A stretch of 13,314 bases of DNA from an uncultured Eubacteriales bacterium (GTDB taxonomy: Bacteria; Bacillota_A; Clostridia; Lachnospirales; Cellulosilyticaceae): contig USPX01000038.1 of NCBI GenBank assembly GCA_900556665.1, positions 1 to 13,314 on the forward strand. Direction: 5' to 3'. This document shows, piece after piece, positions 1 through 7,880 of this stretch (positions within the stretch are counted from its first letter, which is position 1; each line of letters starts with the position of its first letter). The notes below the pieces were generated by a model. It did no database searches. It saw nothing but the letters and a program-made list of their open reading frames with translations, and was not told the DNA's origin. The position numbers and the translations under genes were made by a program.

Positions 1-57
1 CGAACTTAGGCTATCACAAATTACAGAAGGTGTAGCTAGGCGCCACGATTACTCCCG
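1..57 (-). repeat. Partial diverged copy of the dispersed palindromic repeat (cut by window edge)
   Basis: Read on the minus strand, this segment begins 6 bases after the aminotransferase stop codon with GGGAGT and runs through CTACACCTTCTGTAATT to CTAAGTTCG at the window edge. The same order (GGGGGTTAGT, CTACACCTTCCGTAATT, CTAAGTTCG) makes up the left arm of the 190-base palindrome at 6492-6681. Over the 35-base stretch ending in CTAAGTTCG, about 27 bases agree. Only the left arm is visible here; the apex and right arm would lie outside the window. Both copies follow a stop codon in the same orientation relative to the gene. Confidence 0.75.
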
Positions 58-62
58 ACTTC

Positions 63-1247
63 CTATTTGTATTCCTTAATAAGTTCTGCAAAAGCAGGCA
101 AAGAATCCACAATTTGTTTTTTGCTTACGCAGTATGAGATTCTTACGTATCCAGGGCAACCGAAGTCATCGCCAGGAACTAAGAGTAATTCATGTTTTTT
201 AGCTTTTTCGCAGAAAGCGTTAGCATCTTCTTCGAGGGCCTTTACGAAGAGATAGAATGCACCATCTGGTTTAACGCAGTTGTACCCTAATTTTGTAAGG
301 CCATTGTAAATGATATCTCTATGTTCTTCATAAGCACTAATATCAGAAGTAGCTCTAACACATTTTGCGATTACTTTTTGGAATAAGCTTGGTGCACATA
401 CGTATCCGAGTGCACGGCCAGCACCACAGATTGCAGCATAAACTTCACTGCCATTTTCCATTTGATCAGATACTGCTACATAACCGATACGTTCACCAGG
501 AAGTGAAAGAGATTTACTATATGAGTAACATACTAATGTATTTTTGTAGTAATTCATTAAATAAGGTACTTTGAGTCCGTTATATACTAATTCTCTATAA
601 GGCTCATCAGAGATTAAGTAGATTGGATGACCATATTCTTTTGATTTTTCTTCAAGAATAGTAGTGAGTTCTTTAATTGTTTCTTCTGAATAAACAACAC
701 CAGATGGATTGTTTGGTGAATTGATAATGATACCTTTTGTTTGAGGTGAAAGTAATTGTTTGAAGCTTTCAAAGTTGATTTGGAAGTTTTCTGTGTTAGC
801 AGGTACAACTTTAAGCTGCGCGCCCATAGCATTAGTGAATACAGTGTATTCTGGAAAGAATGGTGCGAAAGTAATGAATTCATCACCAGGTACAGTAAGT
901 GCTTTAATTGAAACACATAAAGAAGCAGCAGCACCAACTGTCATATAAATATGATTTGGTGTAAGTGATGTATTAAATCTTTCGTTAATATAATCTGAAA
1001 TAGCTGTTCTTGTTTCTAAATCTCCAGGCGCAGAAGTATAGCCGTGGAGTAAAGCTGGATCTGAGTTATTTACTAATTCTACAATAGTTTCTTTGATACA
1101 TTCAGGTGCTGGTACGTTAGGATTGCCTAAGCTGAAATCATATACATTTTCAGCGCCGATTTCAGCAGCACGTTTTTTACCATATTCAAAGAGTTCTCTG
1201 ATAACAGAGCGTTTTGTTCCTAGTTTAACCATTTCGTTTGAAATCAT
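63..1247 (-). CDS. PLP-dependent aminotransferase, class I/II (aspartate aminotransferase-like)
   Basis: A cytosolic 394-aa fold-type I aminotransferase that moves an amino group between an amino acid and a 2-oxo acid through pyridoxal phosphate. Visible family marks are FSLGNPNVPAP near residue 38, the NSPNNPSG block with Asn180, SDEPYRE with Asp214 and Tyr217 (cofactor ring contacts), YSYSKS with the Schiff-base Lys245, GERIGY just after it, and YVRISY with Arg369, the expected carboxylate-binding arginine. The length is normal for the family. The ATG is preceded by AAGGGGT on the minus strand with a 7-base gap. The amino-acid specificity cannot be read from sequence; an aspartate/aromatic-type enzyme is the best guess. 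It points away from the bgl operon, is not part of it, and is followed at once by the repeat fragment at 1-57. Confidence 0.93.
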   Translation of the reverse strand: MISNEMVKLGTKRSVIRELFEYGKKRAAEIGAENVYDFSLGNPNVPAPECIKETIVELVNNSDPALLHGYTSAPGDLETRTAISDYINERFNTSLTPNHIYMTVGAAASLCVSIKALTVPGDEFITFAPFFPEYTVFTNAMGAQLKVVPANTENFQINFESFKQLLSPQTKGIIINSPNNPSGVVYSEETIKELTTILEEKSKEYGHPIYLISDEPYRELVYNGLKVPYLMNYYKNTLVCYSYSKSLSLPGERIGYVAVSDQMENGSEVYAAICGAGRALGYVCAPSLFQKVIAKCVRATSDISAYEEHRDIIYNGLTKLGYNCVKPDGAFYLFVKALEEDANAFCEKAKKHELLLVPGDDFGCPGYVRISYCVSKKQIVDSLPAFAELIKEYK

Positions 1248-1280
1248 ATGTAGTACCCCTTATCTCTAAATAAATTAAAA

Positions 1281-1327
1281 ATTATAATATATAATATAAT
1301 TTAACAACTATTTTTATATAATGACAA
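1281..1327 (-). promoter_or_regulatory. Possible promoter region of the aminotransferase gene
   Basis: On the minus strand this very AT-rich stretch offers a TTGTCA -35 (1322-1327) with a poor TTAAAT -10 at 17 bases (1299-1304). An alternative is TTGTTA (1302-1307) with a perfect TATAAT (1281-1286) at only 15 bases. Neither pair is ideal, so a promoter is likely here but the exact boxes are uncertain. Between this region and the bgl promoter (about 1328-1545) I see no further gene or structure. Confidence 0.35.
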
Positions 1328-1545
1328 GTTTTTTATGCTTAAAATTTATAATTAAGGAATATGATGAATAGTTATACTGAAGGCAGTTTAATATATTAAG
1401 TAATCTATGCGGGAAAGCTTATATTTATGAAGTTCTAGGCTTTTAAATGAGATCATAAACTTGAATAAAATTATACTTATTTATTTAAATTGAATAAAAA
1501 ACTTGAGTATTTATGTATAAATACGTAAAAAGTGTGAACAAATGA

Positions 1546-1574
1546 TTGACATCGGTAAAGGGATAATGTATTAT
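1546..1574 (+). promoter_or_regulatory. Sigma-A promoter of the bgl operon
   Basis: A perfect TTGACA -35 (1546-1551), a 17-base spacer and TATTAT -10 (1569-1574, one mismatch). Initiation near 1581 would place the RNA antiterminator within about 12 bases of the transcript start and give a leader of roughly 150 bases before licT. No clear CcpA cre site was found by eye around it. Confidence 0.8.
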
Positions 1575-1592
1575 GTAAATATATTAATAAAC

Positions 1593-1621
1593 GGATTGTT
1601 ACTGGTAATGCAGGCTATACC
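1593..1621 (+). promoter_or_regulatory. RAT1: BglG/LicT-type ribonucleic antiterminator site
   Basis: This 29-base element starts GGATTGTTACTG and ends CAGGCTATACC, matching the RAT pattern bound by antiterminators of the BglG/SacY/LicT family. CTG (1602-1604) can pair with CAG (1611-1613) around a short loop. Its last nine bases, GGCTATACC, are also the 5' arm of the terminator at 1613-1681, so the two folds are mutually exclusive. LicT bound to this site would let transcription continue into licT. Confidence 0.93.
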
Positions 1622-1681
1622 AATTTTGTGAATAGATAATTTTGTATTTAAATATTCGCGGAGGAGGTATAGCCTTTTTTT
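1613..1681 (+). terminator. Conditional intrinsic terminator upstream of licT
   Basis: GGCTATACC (1613-1621) pairs perfectly with GGTATAGCC (1666-1674), followed by seven T. The loop of about 44 bases is long and AT-rich, as in other RAT-controlled terminators. It overlaps RAT1 and should stop transcription when no beta-glucoside is present. Confidence 0.88.
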
Positions 1682-1733
1682 GCTAATATGGCGGTGACGT
1701 CTAAGTTATTGAGCAATAAGGGGGATACCGAAG

Positions 1734-2567
1734 ATGAAAGTTGTTAAGGTTATTAATAATAACTTAATTAAGTCCGTAGATGAGAAAAATAATGAAATAC
1801 TAGTAATGGGATGTGGACTTGGCTTCAAAAAGGTAGCTGGTGATGAAATCGATGAGAGTTTGATTGAAAAGGTTTACACATGTAATGAAAAAACAAACTC
1901 AAGTCAACTTATCAGTTTACTTGAAAAGATTCCTCTAGAACATATTCAAGCTACTAATGAAATTATCAGTTTCGCAAAAGCTTCTTTAGGCAAAAAGTTA
2001 AGCCAGAATATCTACATTTCTTTAGCAGATCATATTAATTTCGCAATTGAACGTAATAGACAAGGCATTCAAATTAAAAATGCTTTATTATGGGAAATCA
2101 AGAAATTATATAATCACGAGTATTTAGTAGGAAAAGAAGCGCTAAGTATTATAAAACGTCGTTTAAATGTTGAGCTTCCAGAAGATGAGGCAGGATTCAT
2201 TGCGCTTCACTTCGTAAATGCTTTAATGGACGACATATCTATGGAAAAAACTACAGATATGACGAAGATGATACAAAACATATTAAACATTATCAAGTAT
2301 CACTTTAACTTAGAGTTAGATGAGTATTCAATTCATTATGAACGCTTCATTACACATCTTAAATTCTTTGCACAAAGAATTTTCATGGGTGTAACAATTG
2401 AAGATCAAGATGATCAGTTCTTAGAAGTACTTAAAACAAAGTATAGAAAAGAGTATGGATGCACACTAAAAGTAAAAGAATACATACAGAGCGAGTTTAA
2501 TTGGACACTTTCAGAAGATGAAATGGTGTATTTAACAATTCATATCAACAGAGTTACAAATTCATAG
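1734..2567 (+). CDS. licT: Transcription antiterminator, BglG/LicT family
   Basis: An RNA-binding antiterminator for beta-glucoside genes, 277 aa. Residues 1-55 form the CAT RNA-binding domain (VINNN, VMGCGLGFKK). PRD1 spans about 65-170 and PRD2 about 175-277. All four conserved PRD histidines are present: H100 (LADHINF) and H159 (IALHFVN) in PRD1, H208 (ITHLKFF) and H270 (LTIHINR) in PRD2. Family knowledge: the EII permease phosphorylates the PRDs and inactivates the protein without substrate, while HPr can activate it. The length and histidine spacing closely match Bacillus LicT. The ATG follows AAGGGGGA by 8 bases. RAT/terminators lie on both sides, so the protein should control its own expression as well as that of the permease gene. 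Confidence 0.95.
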   Translation: MKVVKVINNNLIKSVDEKNNEILVMGCGLGFKKVAGDEIDESLIEKVYTCNEKTNSSQLISLLEKIPLEHIQATNEIISFAKASLGKKLSQNIYISLADHINFAIERNRQGIQIKNALLWEIKKLYNHEYLVGKEALSIIKRRLNVELPEDEAGFIALHFVNALMDDISMEKTTDMTKMIQNILNIIKYHFNLELDEYSIHYERFITHLKFFAQRIFMGVTIEDQDDQFLEVLKTKYRKEYGCTLKVKEYIQSEFNWTLSEDEMVYLTIHINRVTNS

Positions 2568-2588
2568 ATACCTAAAATGAATAGAACG

Positions 2589-2615
2589 GGATTGTTACTT
2601 TAAGTAGGCTATACC
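2589..2615 (+). promoter_or_regulatory. RAT2: second antiterminator site, between licT and the permease gene
   Basis: The sequence starts GGATTGTTACT and ends TAGGCTATACC, the same borders as RAT1, but it is 27 rather than 29 bases long. The middle reads TTAAG instead of GGTAATG, so the apical part is shorter; ACT/AGT around TTA, or TAC/GTA around five bases, are the likely closings. The last five bases (ATACC) form the start of the following terminator stem, giving the usual mutually exclusive switch. Confidence 0.9.
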
Positions 2616-2665
2616 TAAATAAAAAGAAGTTAGTACAACTAATGCTTTTTGTTTAGGTATTTTTT
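2611..2665 (+). terminator. Conditional intrinsic terminator before the PTS permease gene
   Basis: The bases 2611-2626 pair with 2645-2660 over 16 positions with a single U-G wobble (2620/2651). Inside, TTAGT (2630-2634) pairs with ACTAA (2638-2642) around a three-base loop. A T-run (2660-2665) follows. The 5' base of the stem overlaps RAT2. This is a much longer and tighter stem than the first terminator. Confidence 0.9.
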
Positions 2666-2711
2666 ATTACCCAAATTACCTTTCTCGCTTCTAAATTTCC
2701 GGAGGAATAAT

Positions 2712-4592
2712 ATGAATTATAAAGATTTAGCAGAGGCAATTCTAAAATTAGTCGGTGGCGAAAGTAATATTAAATCATTAGTACACTGTGCAACAAGATT
2801 AAGATTTACTTTAAAAGATGAAAGTAAGGCTGATACAGCAAAATTAAAAAATACAAAAGGAGTTATGGGGGCTGTAAGTAATGGTGGTCAATATCAAGTC
2901 ATCATTGGTAGTAACGTATCTCATGTGTTCAAAGAAATCATGGCCATAACAAAATTAGATAATGGCAGCTCAGAAGAAACTCAAAAAGATAATCGTAGTA
3001 TAGGGGCAAAAGTGATTGATACAGTAACAGGTATCTTCACACCAATCTTACCAGCAATTACAGCTGCGGGGATGATTAAAGCAGTACTTGCAATTCTTAT
3101 TGCAACCAAAGTACTTTCAAATACTTCACAAACATATCAAGTACTTAACTTTATGGCTGACGCAGGATTTTACTTCTTACCAATCCTATTAGCGAACTCA
3201 GCAGCTAAAAGATTTAAAGTTAATAGTTACTTAGCAATGATGATTGGTGGGATCTTATTACACCCAACATTCATTTCAATGGTTAGTAGTGCAAAAGAAG
3301 CCGGAACCGCAGTAACAGTATTTGGGTTAAATATTCCACTTGCAAGTTATAGTTCAAGTGTACTTCCAATTATTTTAGCAGTTTGGTTAATGTCTTATGT
3401 AGAACCATTTGCAGATAAAGTATCTCCAAATGCCGTTAAATTCTTTACAAAACCACTTATTACAGCATTAATCGTAGGAATCGCAACATTAACATTAGTA
3501 GGACCACTTGGTTACATACTTAGTGATGCAGTAGCAAAAGTTATTACTACAATTGAAAATTACGCAAGTTGGTTAGTACCAACAATTATTGGTGTATTAT
3601 CACCAATCTTAGTTATGACAGGAACACATTATGGTTTAGTTCCAATTGGTATCAATAACATTATGACAATGGGATATGACACATTAGTAGGACCAGGTAT
3701 GATGGTATCTAACGTTGCTCAAGGTGCAGCATCATTAGCTATCTCTTTAAAAACAAAAGACTCAGATTTAAAACAATTAGCAAGTACATCAGGTATTACA
3801 GCAGTATGTGGTATCACAGAACCAGCATTATATGGTGTAAACTTAAAAACTAAAGTAGGTCTTTACGCCTCAATGATTGGTGGTGGACTTGGTGGATTAT
3901 TCTTCGGTATCTTCGGAGTAAGAAGATTTGCAACAGGTTCTCCAGGACTTTTAACATTACCAGTATACATTGGTGGAGAATCAATGAATAACTTCTTCTA
4001 TGCATGTATCGGTGTAGTAATTGCTATGGTAGCAGCATTTATCGTAGCATTCGTAATGTACAAAGATGGAAAAGAAGCTGAAGTTAAAGAAGAAAAAACA
4101 GAAACACAAAAAGTTGAAAAAGTAGTTAAAGGAGAAATTCCAACAGTTTATGCACCATTAACAGGTGAAGCAGTTTCATTACAACTTGTAAGTGATCCAA
4201 CATTTGCAGAAGGAATTATGGGACAAGGGATGGCAATCATTCCAACTGAAGGAAAAGTAGTATCGCCAGTAGATGGTACAGTAGAAATGATCTTTAATAC
4301 AAAACATGCAGTAGCAATTAAAGCAGATAATGGCGCTGAATTATTAATTCATGTAGGTTTAGATACAGTTAAATTAGGTGGTAAATATTTTGAGGCTCAT
4401 GTAAAAGTAGGAGATAAAGTAAAAGTTGGCACACCACTTGTAGACTTCGATTTAGAAGCAATCAAAAGAGAAGGATATGACTGTATTACACCAGTTATTG
4501 TAACAAATACAGCTGATTACAGTGAAGTAATTGCAATTGATGACAAAGCAGTAAAATGCGGAGATTCAGTTGTGAAGTTAGTTAATAAATAG
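2712..4592 (+). CDS. bglP: PTS beta-glucoside-specific transporter, EIIBCA fusion
   Basis: A membrane permease of 626 aa that imports beta-glucosides and phosphorylates them at the 6 position at the expense of phosphoenolpyruvate. Domain order is EIIB (about 1-90, phospho-Cys26 in HCATRLRF), EIIC (about 100-450, many membrane helices, with the CGITEP signature around 366-371), a charged Lys/Glu linker (452-473), and EIIA (about 475-626, phospho-His547 in LLIHVGLD, with His532 as the second conserved histidine). The ATG at 2712 follows GGAGG (2701-2705). A longer TTG start at 2649 would lie inside the terminator hairpin and is rejected. The gene lies 144 bases after licT behind RAT2. By family knowledge it also acts as the substrate sensor by phosphorylating LicT. 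The ascF/bglF group is an alternative name. Confidence 0.95.
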   Translation: MNYKDLAEAILKLVGGESNIKSLVHCATRLRFTLKDESKADTAKLKNTKGVMGAVSNGGQYQVIIGSNVSHVFKEIMAITKLDNGSSEETQKDNRSIGAKVIDTVTGIFTPILPAITAAGMIKAVLAILIATKVLSNTSQTYQVLNFMADAGFYFLPILLANSAAKRFKVNSYLAMMIGGILLHPTFISMVSSAKEAGTAVTVFGLNIPLASYSSSVLPIILAVWLMSYVEPFADKVSPNAVKFFTKPLITALIVGIATLTLVGPLGYILSDAVAKVITTIENYASWLVPTIIGVLSPILVMTGTHYGLVPIGINNIMTMGYDTLVGPGMMVSNVAQGAASLAISLKTKDSDLKQLASTSGITAVCGITEPALYGVNLKTKVGLYASMIGGGLGGLFFGIFGVRRFATGSPGLLTLPVYIGGESMNNFFYACIGVVIAMVAAFIVAFVMYKDGKEAEVKEEKTETQKVEKVVKGEIPTVYAPLTGEAVSLQLVSDPTFAEGIMGQGMAIIPTEGKVVSPVDGTVEMIFNTKHAVAIKADNGAELLIHVGLDTVKLGGKYFEAHVKVGDKVKVGTPLVDFDLEAIKREGYDCITPVIVTNTADYSEVIAIDDKAVKCGDSVVKLVNK

Positions 4593-4594
4593 GG

Positions 4595-4650
4595 TAAATT
4601 GAGTGGGGCCGCGAGGAGATGAGGGTTTTGAACGCTACTATCTCAATTTA
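4595..4650 (+). repeat. Inverted repeat directly after the permease stop codon
   Basis: TAAATTGAG (4595-4603) is the exact reverse complement of CTCAATTTA (4642-4650), enclosing 38 bases that include the first GC-rich 17-mer. No T-run follows, so it is not a standard intrinsic terminator. It could protect the 3' end of the upstream message or mark a repeat border. Confidence 0.5.
4603..4619 (+). repeat. GC-rich direct repeat, copy 1 (17 bases)
   Basis: GTGGGGCCGCGAGGAGA is repeated without a mismatch at 4792-4808, 189 bases downstream. The pair brackets the 25-base tandem array and is far richer in GC than its surroundings. Confidence 0.9.
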
Positions 4651-4670
4651 ATATAAGCACAGGCGAAGGA

Positions 4671-4788
4671 AGCGAATTGGTTCATATTGATAGAGAGTGA
4701 ATTGATTCATATTGAAGGAAGTGAATTGCTTGATATTAATAGAGAATGAATTGGTTTATGTTGATAGAGGACAAATTGGTTTAGGGAG
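4671..4788 (+). repeat. Tandem array of about 4.7 units of 25 bases
   Basis: Units start at 4671, 4696, 4720, 4745 and 4770. They share the core AGTGAATTGGTTCATATTGA followed by TAGAG, with substitutions and one 1-base deletion; the last unit is partial. There are no unique spacers, so this is not a CRISPR array. The frame is interrupted by stop codons, so it is not a coding repeat. A single further unit lies at 6739-6763 on the far side of the glucosidase gene. Confidence 0.85.
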
Positions 4789-4791
4789 CTT

Positions 4792-4808
4792 GTGGGGCCG
4801 CGAGGAGA
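4792..4808 (+). repeat. GC-rich direct repeat, copy 2 (17 bases)
   Basis: Identical to 4603-4619. It ends the tandem-array region; a third copy was not found in the window. Confidence 0.9.
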
Positions 4809-4951
4809 GTTAGTTGAATTACAGTAGTTAGATGTAGGTAATTGAATAGGATTAACTTAACTTGCTTTAAAGTAGTTATTTAGAGTATATGTATGAATAA
4901 TTTGAAGGAGGGCGCGGCGGGAGAAATCTTGGTGCGGCTTCTTTGTTATAG

Positions 4952-6469
<1,518 letters not shown>

Positions 6470-6491
6470 GAAGGTATTGGAAATAGGGCCG

Positions 6492-6681
6492 GGGGTTAGT
6501 GATAGAGCTTCATCTACACCTTCCGTAATTGATGGTGCTCTAAGTTCGATAAGCAAAGAAACGGTGTGAACTCACTACGCTACGCTGCGTTCAGACAACA
6601 CACCTAAAACCTCTTTGCTTATCTTCACTAAGAACACCAATCAATTACTACAGAGGTAGATTTCGCTCTACCACTAACCCC
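6492..6681 (+). repeat. 190-base imperfect palindromic repeat element
   Basis: Arms of about 70 bases face each other around a centre near 6586. Perfect paired blocks, outside to inside, are 6492-6501/6672-6681 (10), 6503-6508/6665-6670 (6), 6512-6517/6656-6661 (6), 6525-6533/6640-6648 (9), 6534-6537/6635-6638 (4), 6548-6559/6612-6623 (12) and 6563-6568/6599-6604 (6), over 50 pairs in all. Within the right arm GGTAGA (6655-6660) can alternatively pair locally with TCTACC (6667-6672). No ORF or T-run is present. The left arm matches the fragment at 1-57, so this is a dispersed family, possibly a MITE-like or REP-like intergenic repeat or a structured RNA. Confidence 0.85.
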
Positions 6682-6738
6682 ACTTGCATTTGAATACTTA
6701 GGGCGAGAAAGAAAAAAGTGAATGTATTCATCATGAGA

Positions 6739-6763
6739 AGTGAATTGGTCCATTTTGAAAAGA
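6739..6763 (+). repeat. Isolated unit of the 25-base repeat
   Basis: AGTGAATTGGTCCATTTTGA and the next five bases match the consensus of the array at 4671-4788 at about four fifths of positions. It lies about 2 kb from the array, on the opposite flank of the glucosidase gene. Just before it, TGAATAC (6691-6697) and GTATTCA (6724-6730) form a small inverted repeat. The rest of the 6470-6859 spacer outside the palindrome and terminator shows nothing else. Confidence 0.65.
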
Positions 6764-6796
6764 TAAGATATATTTAGAAAGCCAATAAAAACATAA

Positions 6797-6837
6797 AAAG
6801 GAAGCTATCACAAACAATTTTTGCAGTAGCTTCCTTT
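6797..6837 (-). terminator. Intrinsic terminator of the LysR gene (possibly bidirectional)
   Basis: AAAGGAAGCTA (6797-6807) pairs perfectly with TAGCTTCCTTT (6827-6837), with CAAA/TTTG extending the inner helix. On the minus strand the hairpin is followed by a T-rich tract (TTTTTATGTTTTTA), which suits the regulator gene ending at 6860. On the plus strand the tail is only TTTGTTG, so termination from the glucosidase side would be weaker. Confidence 0.75.
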
Positions 6838-6844
6838 GTTGTAC

Positions 6845-6877
6845 TTTGGGGACAGGTCTTTAAAATTGCTGTTGTAG
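6845..6877 (-). repeat. 33-base repeat, copy A (3' end of the LysR gene)
   Basis: It begins TTTGGGGACAGGTCTTTAA on the plus strand and ends GTTGTAG. It matches copy B at 7191-7223 at 31 of 33 positions in the same orientation. It supplies the last codons (QQQF), the stop codon and the first 15 untranslated bases of the regulator gene. Confidence 0.85.
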
Positions 6878-7747
6878 GAAGGTGATGAAGGTACGTGAGG
6901 CGATGGAGAGTTGGAGCTGAGGATGATAAGCAATGCCTATGTAACGTGTTGGAAGTGACATAAGAGGAATTTCAATAAGTGTGCCGGCTTCTAGTTCTTT
7001 GGTAATAAAGGATTTAATAACGGAAGTAATACCAAGTCCTGCTTTGGCACACTCTATGAGAAAGTCCATATTACTAGCTTCAATTGTTGGAGTGAGTTCA
7101 AGTCCTAGCTGGGCAAAGTGTGCTTGTAAGTTTAAGCGTGTAATGCTTCGTTTGGAAAGCAGCATAAAATAGCCTTGTTCACATATTTCTTTTGGGGACA
7201 GGTCTTTAATATTGCGGTTGTAGTAAGTGGGGCTGCAAACGAAGATGTCTTCTATAGATTGTAAAGGGACAAATTCTAGAGAGGTATGTGTAAGTGGCGA
7301 ACTGATGATAGCAAGATCAATGAGATTTTGCTCGATTAAATTTAGAGTTTGAGTGGTATTATCATTAATAACATGAACTTGCAATGCAGGATAAGTTTTA
7401 GTGAACTGGGAAAGGAGTGGAAGTAAAAAGTGAGTCCCTAAAGTAGAGCTTACACCTACTTTAAGTTCACCAGATTCCATATTTTTGAGTTTATTAAGTA
7501 GCATTTCACCTTGGGTGATAGAAGAAAAAGCATTTTTTAGATGGTCATATAGAAGTTTGCCTTCTGGTGTGAGTAAAACGCCTTTGGAACCTCTAGAAAA
7601 TAAGGTGATTCCTAAGTTGTTTTCAAGTGTTTTAATGGATTTGCTAATGGCGGGTTGCGAAATATAAAGTGCCTGAGCTGCATGAGAAAAGTTTTGATAC
7701 TGACAAACTGTATAAAAGATTTTATAGAGATTAAGGTCATTTAACAT
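6860..7747 (-). CDS. LysR-family transcriptional regulator
   Basis: A DNA-binding regulator of 295 aa. The winged helix-turn-helix occupies about residues 1-62, with the recognition part FSHAAQALYISQPAISKSIK, LGITLFSR and LTPEGK typical of the family. A linker helix follows to about 90, then a LysR substrate-binding domain (ELKVGVSSTLG onward) to the end. The ATG follows AGGAGGT. It is divergently arranged with the tam gene with 133 bases between starts, the classic LysR layout in which the regulator controls the neighbour, though the target is inference. The C-terminus is set by a 33-base repeat that also occurs inside the gene in a different reading frame (codons for NIKDLSPK), so the natural end may have been altered; the total length is still normal. 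The inducer cannot be named. Confidence 0.93.
   Translation of the reverse strand: MLNDLNLYKIFYTVCQYQNFSHAAQALYISQPAISKSIKTLENNLGITLFSRGSKGVLLTPEGKLLYDHLKNAFSSITQGEMLLNKLKNMESGELKVGVSSTLGTHFLLPLLSQFTKTYPALQVHVINDNTTQTLNLIEQNLIDLAIISSPLTHTSLEFVPLQSIEDIFVCSPTYYNRNIKDLSPKEICEQGYFMLLSKRSITRLNLQAHFAQLGLELTPTIEASNMDFLIECAKAGLGITSVIKSFITKELEAGTLIEIPLMSLPTRYIGIAYHPQLQLSIASRTFITFLQQQF
7191..7223 (-). repeat. 33-base repeat, copy B (inside the LysR gene)
   Basis: 31 of 33 bases match copy A at 6845-6877. Here it is in frame and encodes part of the effector domain (YNRNIKDLSPK), which fits the family, so this copy looks like the native one. The frame differs between the two copies, since the offset of 346 bases is not a multiple of three. 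Confidence 0.85.
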
Positions 7748-7775
7748 GGTATACCTCCTAGTTATAACAGCTATA

Positions 7776-7789
7776 AAATATTGATATTT
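7776..7789. promoter_or_regulatory. Palindrome in the divergent lysR-tam promoter region
   Basis: AAATAT-TG-ATATTT is a 6-base-arm palindrome about 29 bases upstream of the LysR start. On the minus strand, TATAAT (7792-7797) is a good -10 box for the regulator but has no clear -35. LysR regulators often bind AT-rich interrupted palindromes in such regions, so this is a candidate operator; AT-richness alone could also produce it. Confidence 0.35.
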
Positions 7790-7880
7790 TTATTATACGA
7801 TAAGATGAATTAGAATGAGTATATCAAATAAAGAAAGCCAGTGAAAAGATAAAACTTCACTAGAGGAATGGGGGATTTAA

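Noticed and set aside
614..937. 107-aa ORF and smaller ORFs overlapping the aminotransferase
   Set aside because: They are frame shadows of a well-supported gene, with low-complexity Leu/Ser/His-rich translations and no ribosome binding site.
1500..1620. CcpA cre operator near the bgl promoter
   Set aside because: No segment close to the cre consensus was found by eye, although carbon catabolite control would be expected; a matrix scan would settle it.
2649..2711. TTG start giving a 647-aa permease
   Set aside because: It lies inside the terminator hairpin and adds residues not found in EIIB domains; ATG at 2712 with GGAGG is clearly better.
4671..4788. CRISPR array
   Set aside because: The 25-base units are directly adjacent and degenerate, without spacers, and no cas gene is near.
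6492..6681. Insertion sequence or intrinsic terminator
   Set aside because: There is no transposase ORF and no T-run on either side; a non-coding palindromic repeat fits better.
6981..7667. Plus-strand ORFs opposite the LysR gene
   Set aside because: They are antisense shadows of a complete LysR gene with full domain structure.
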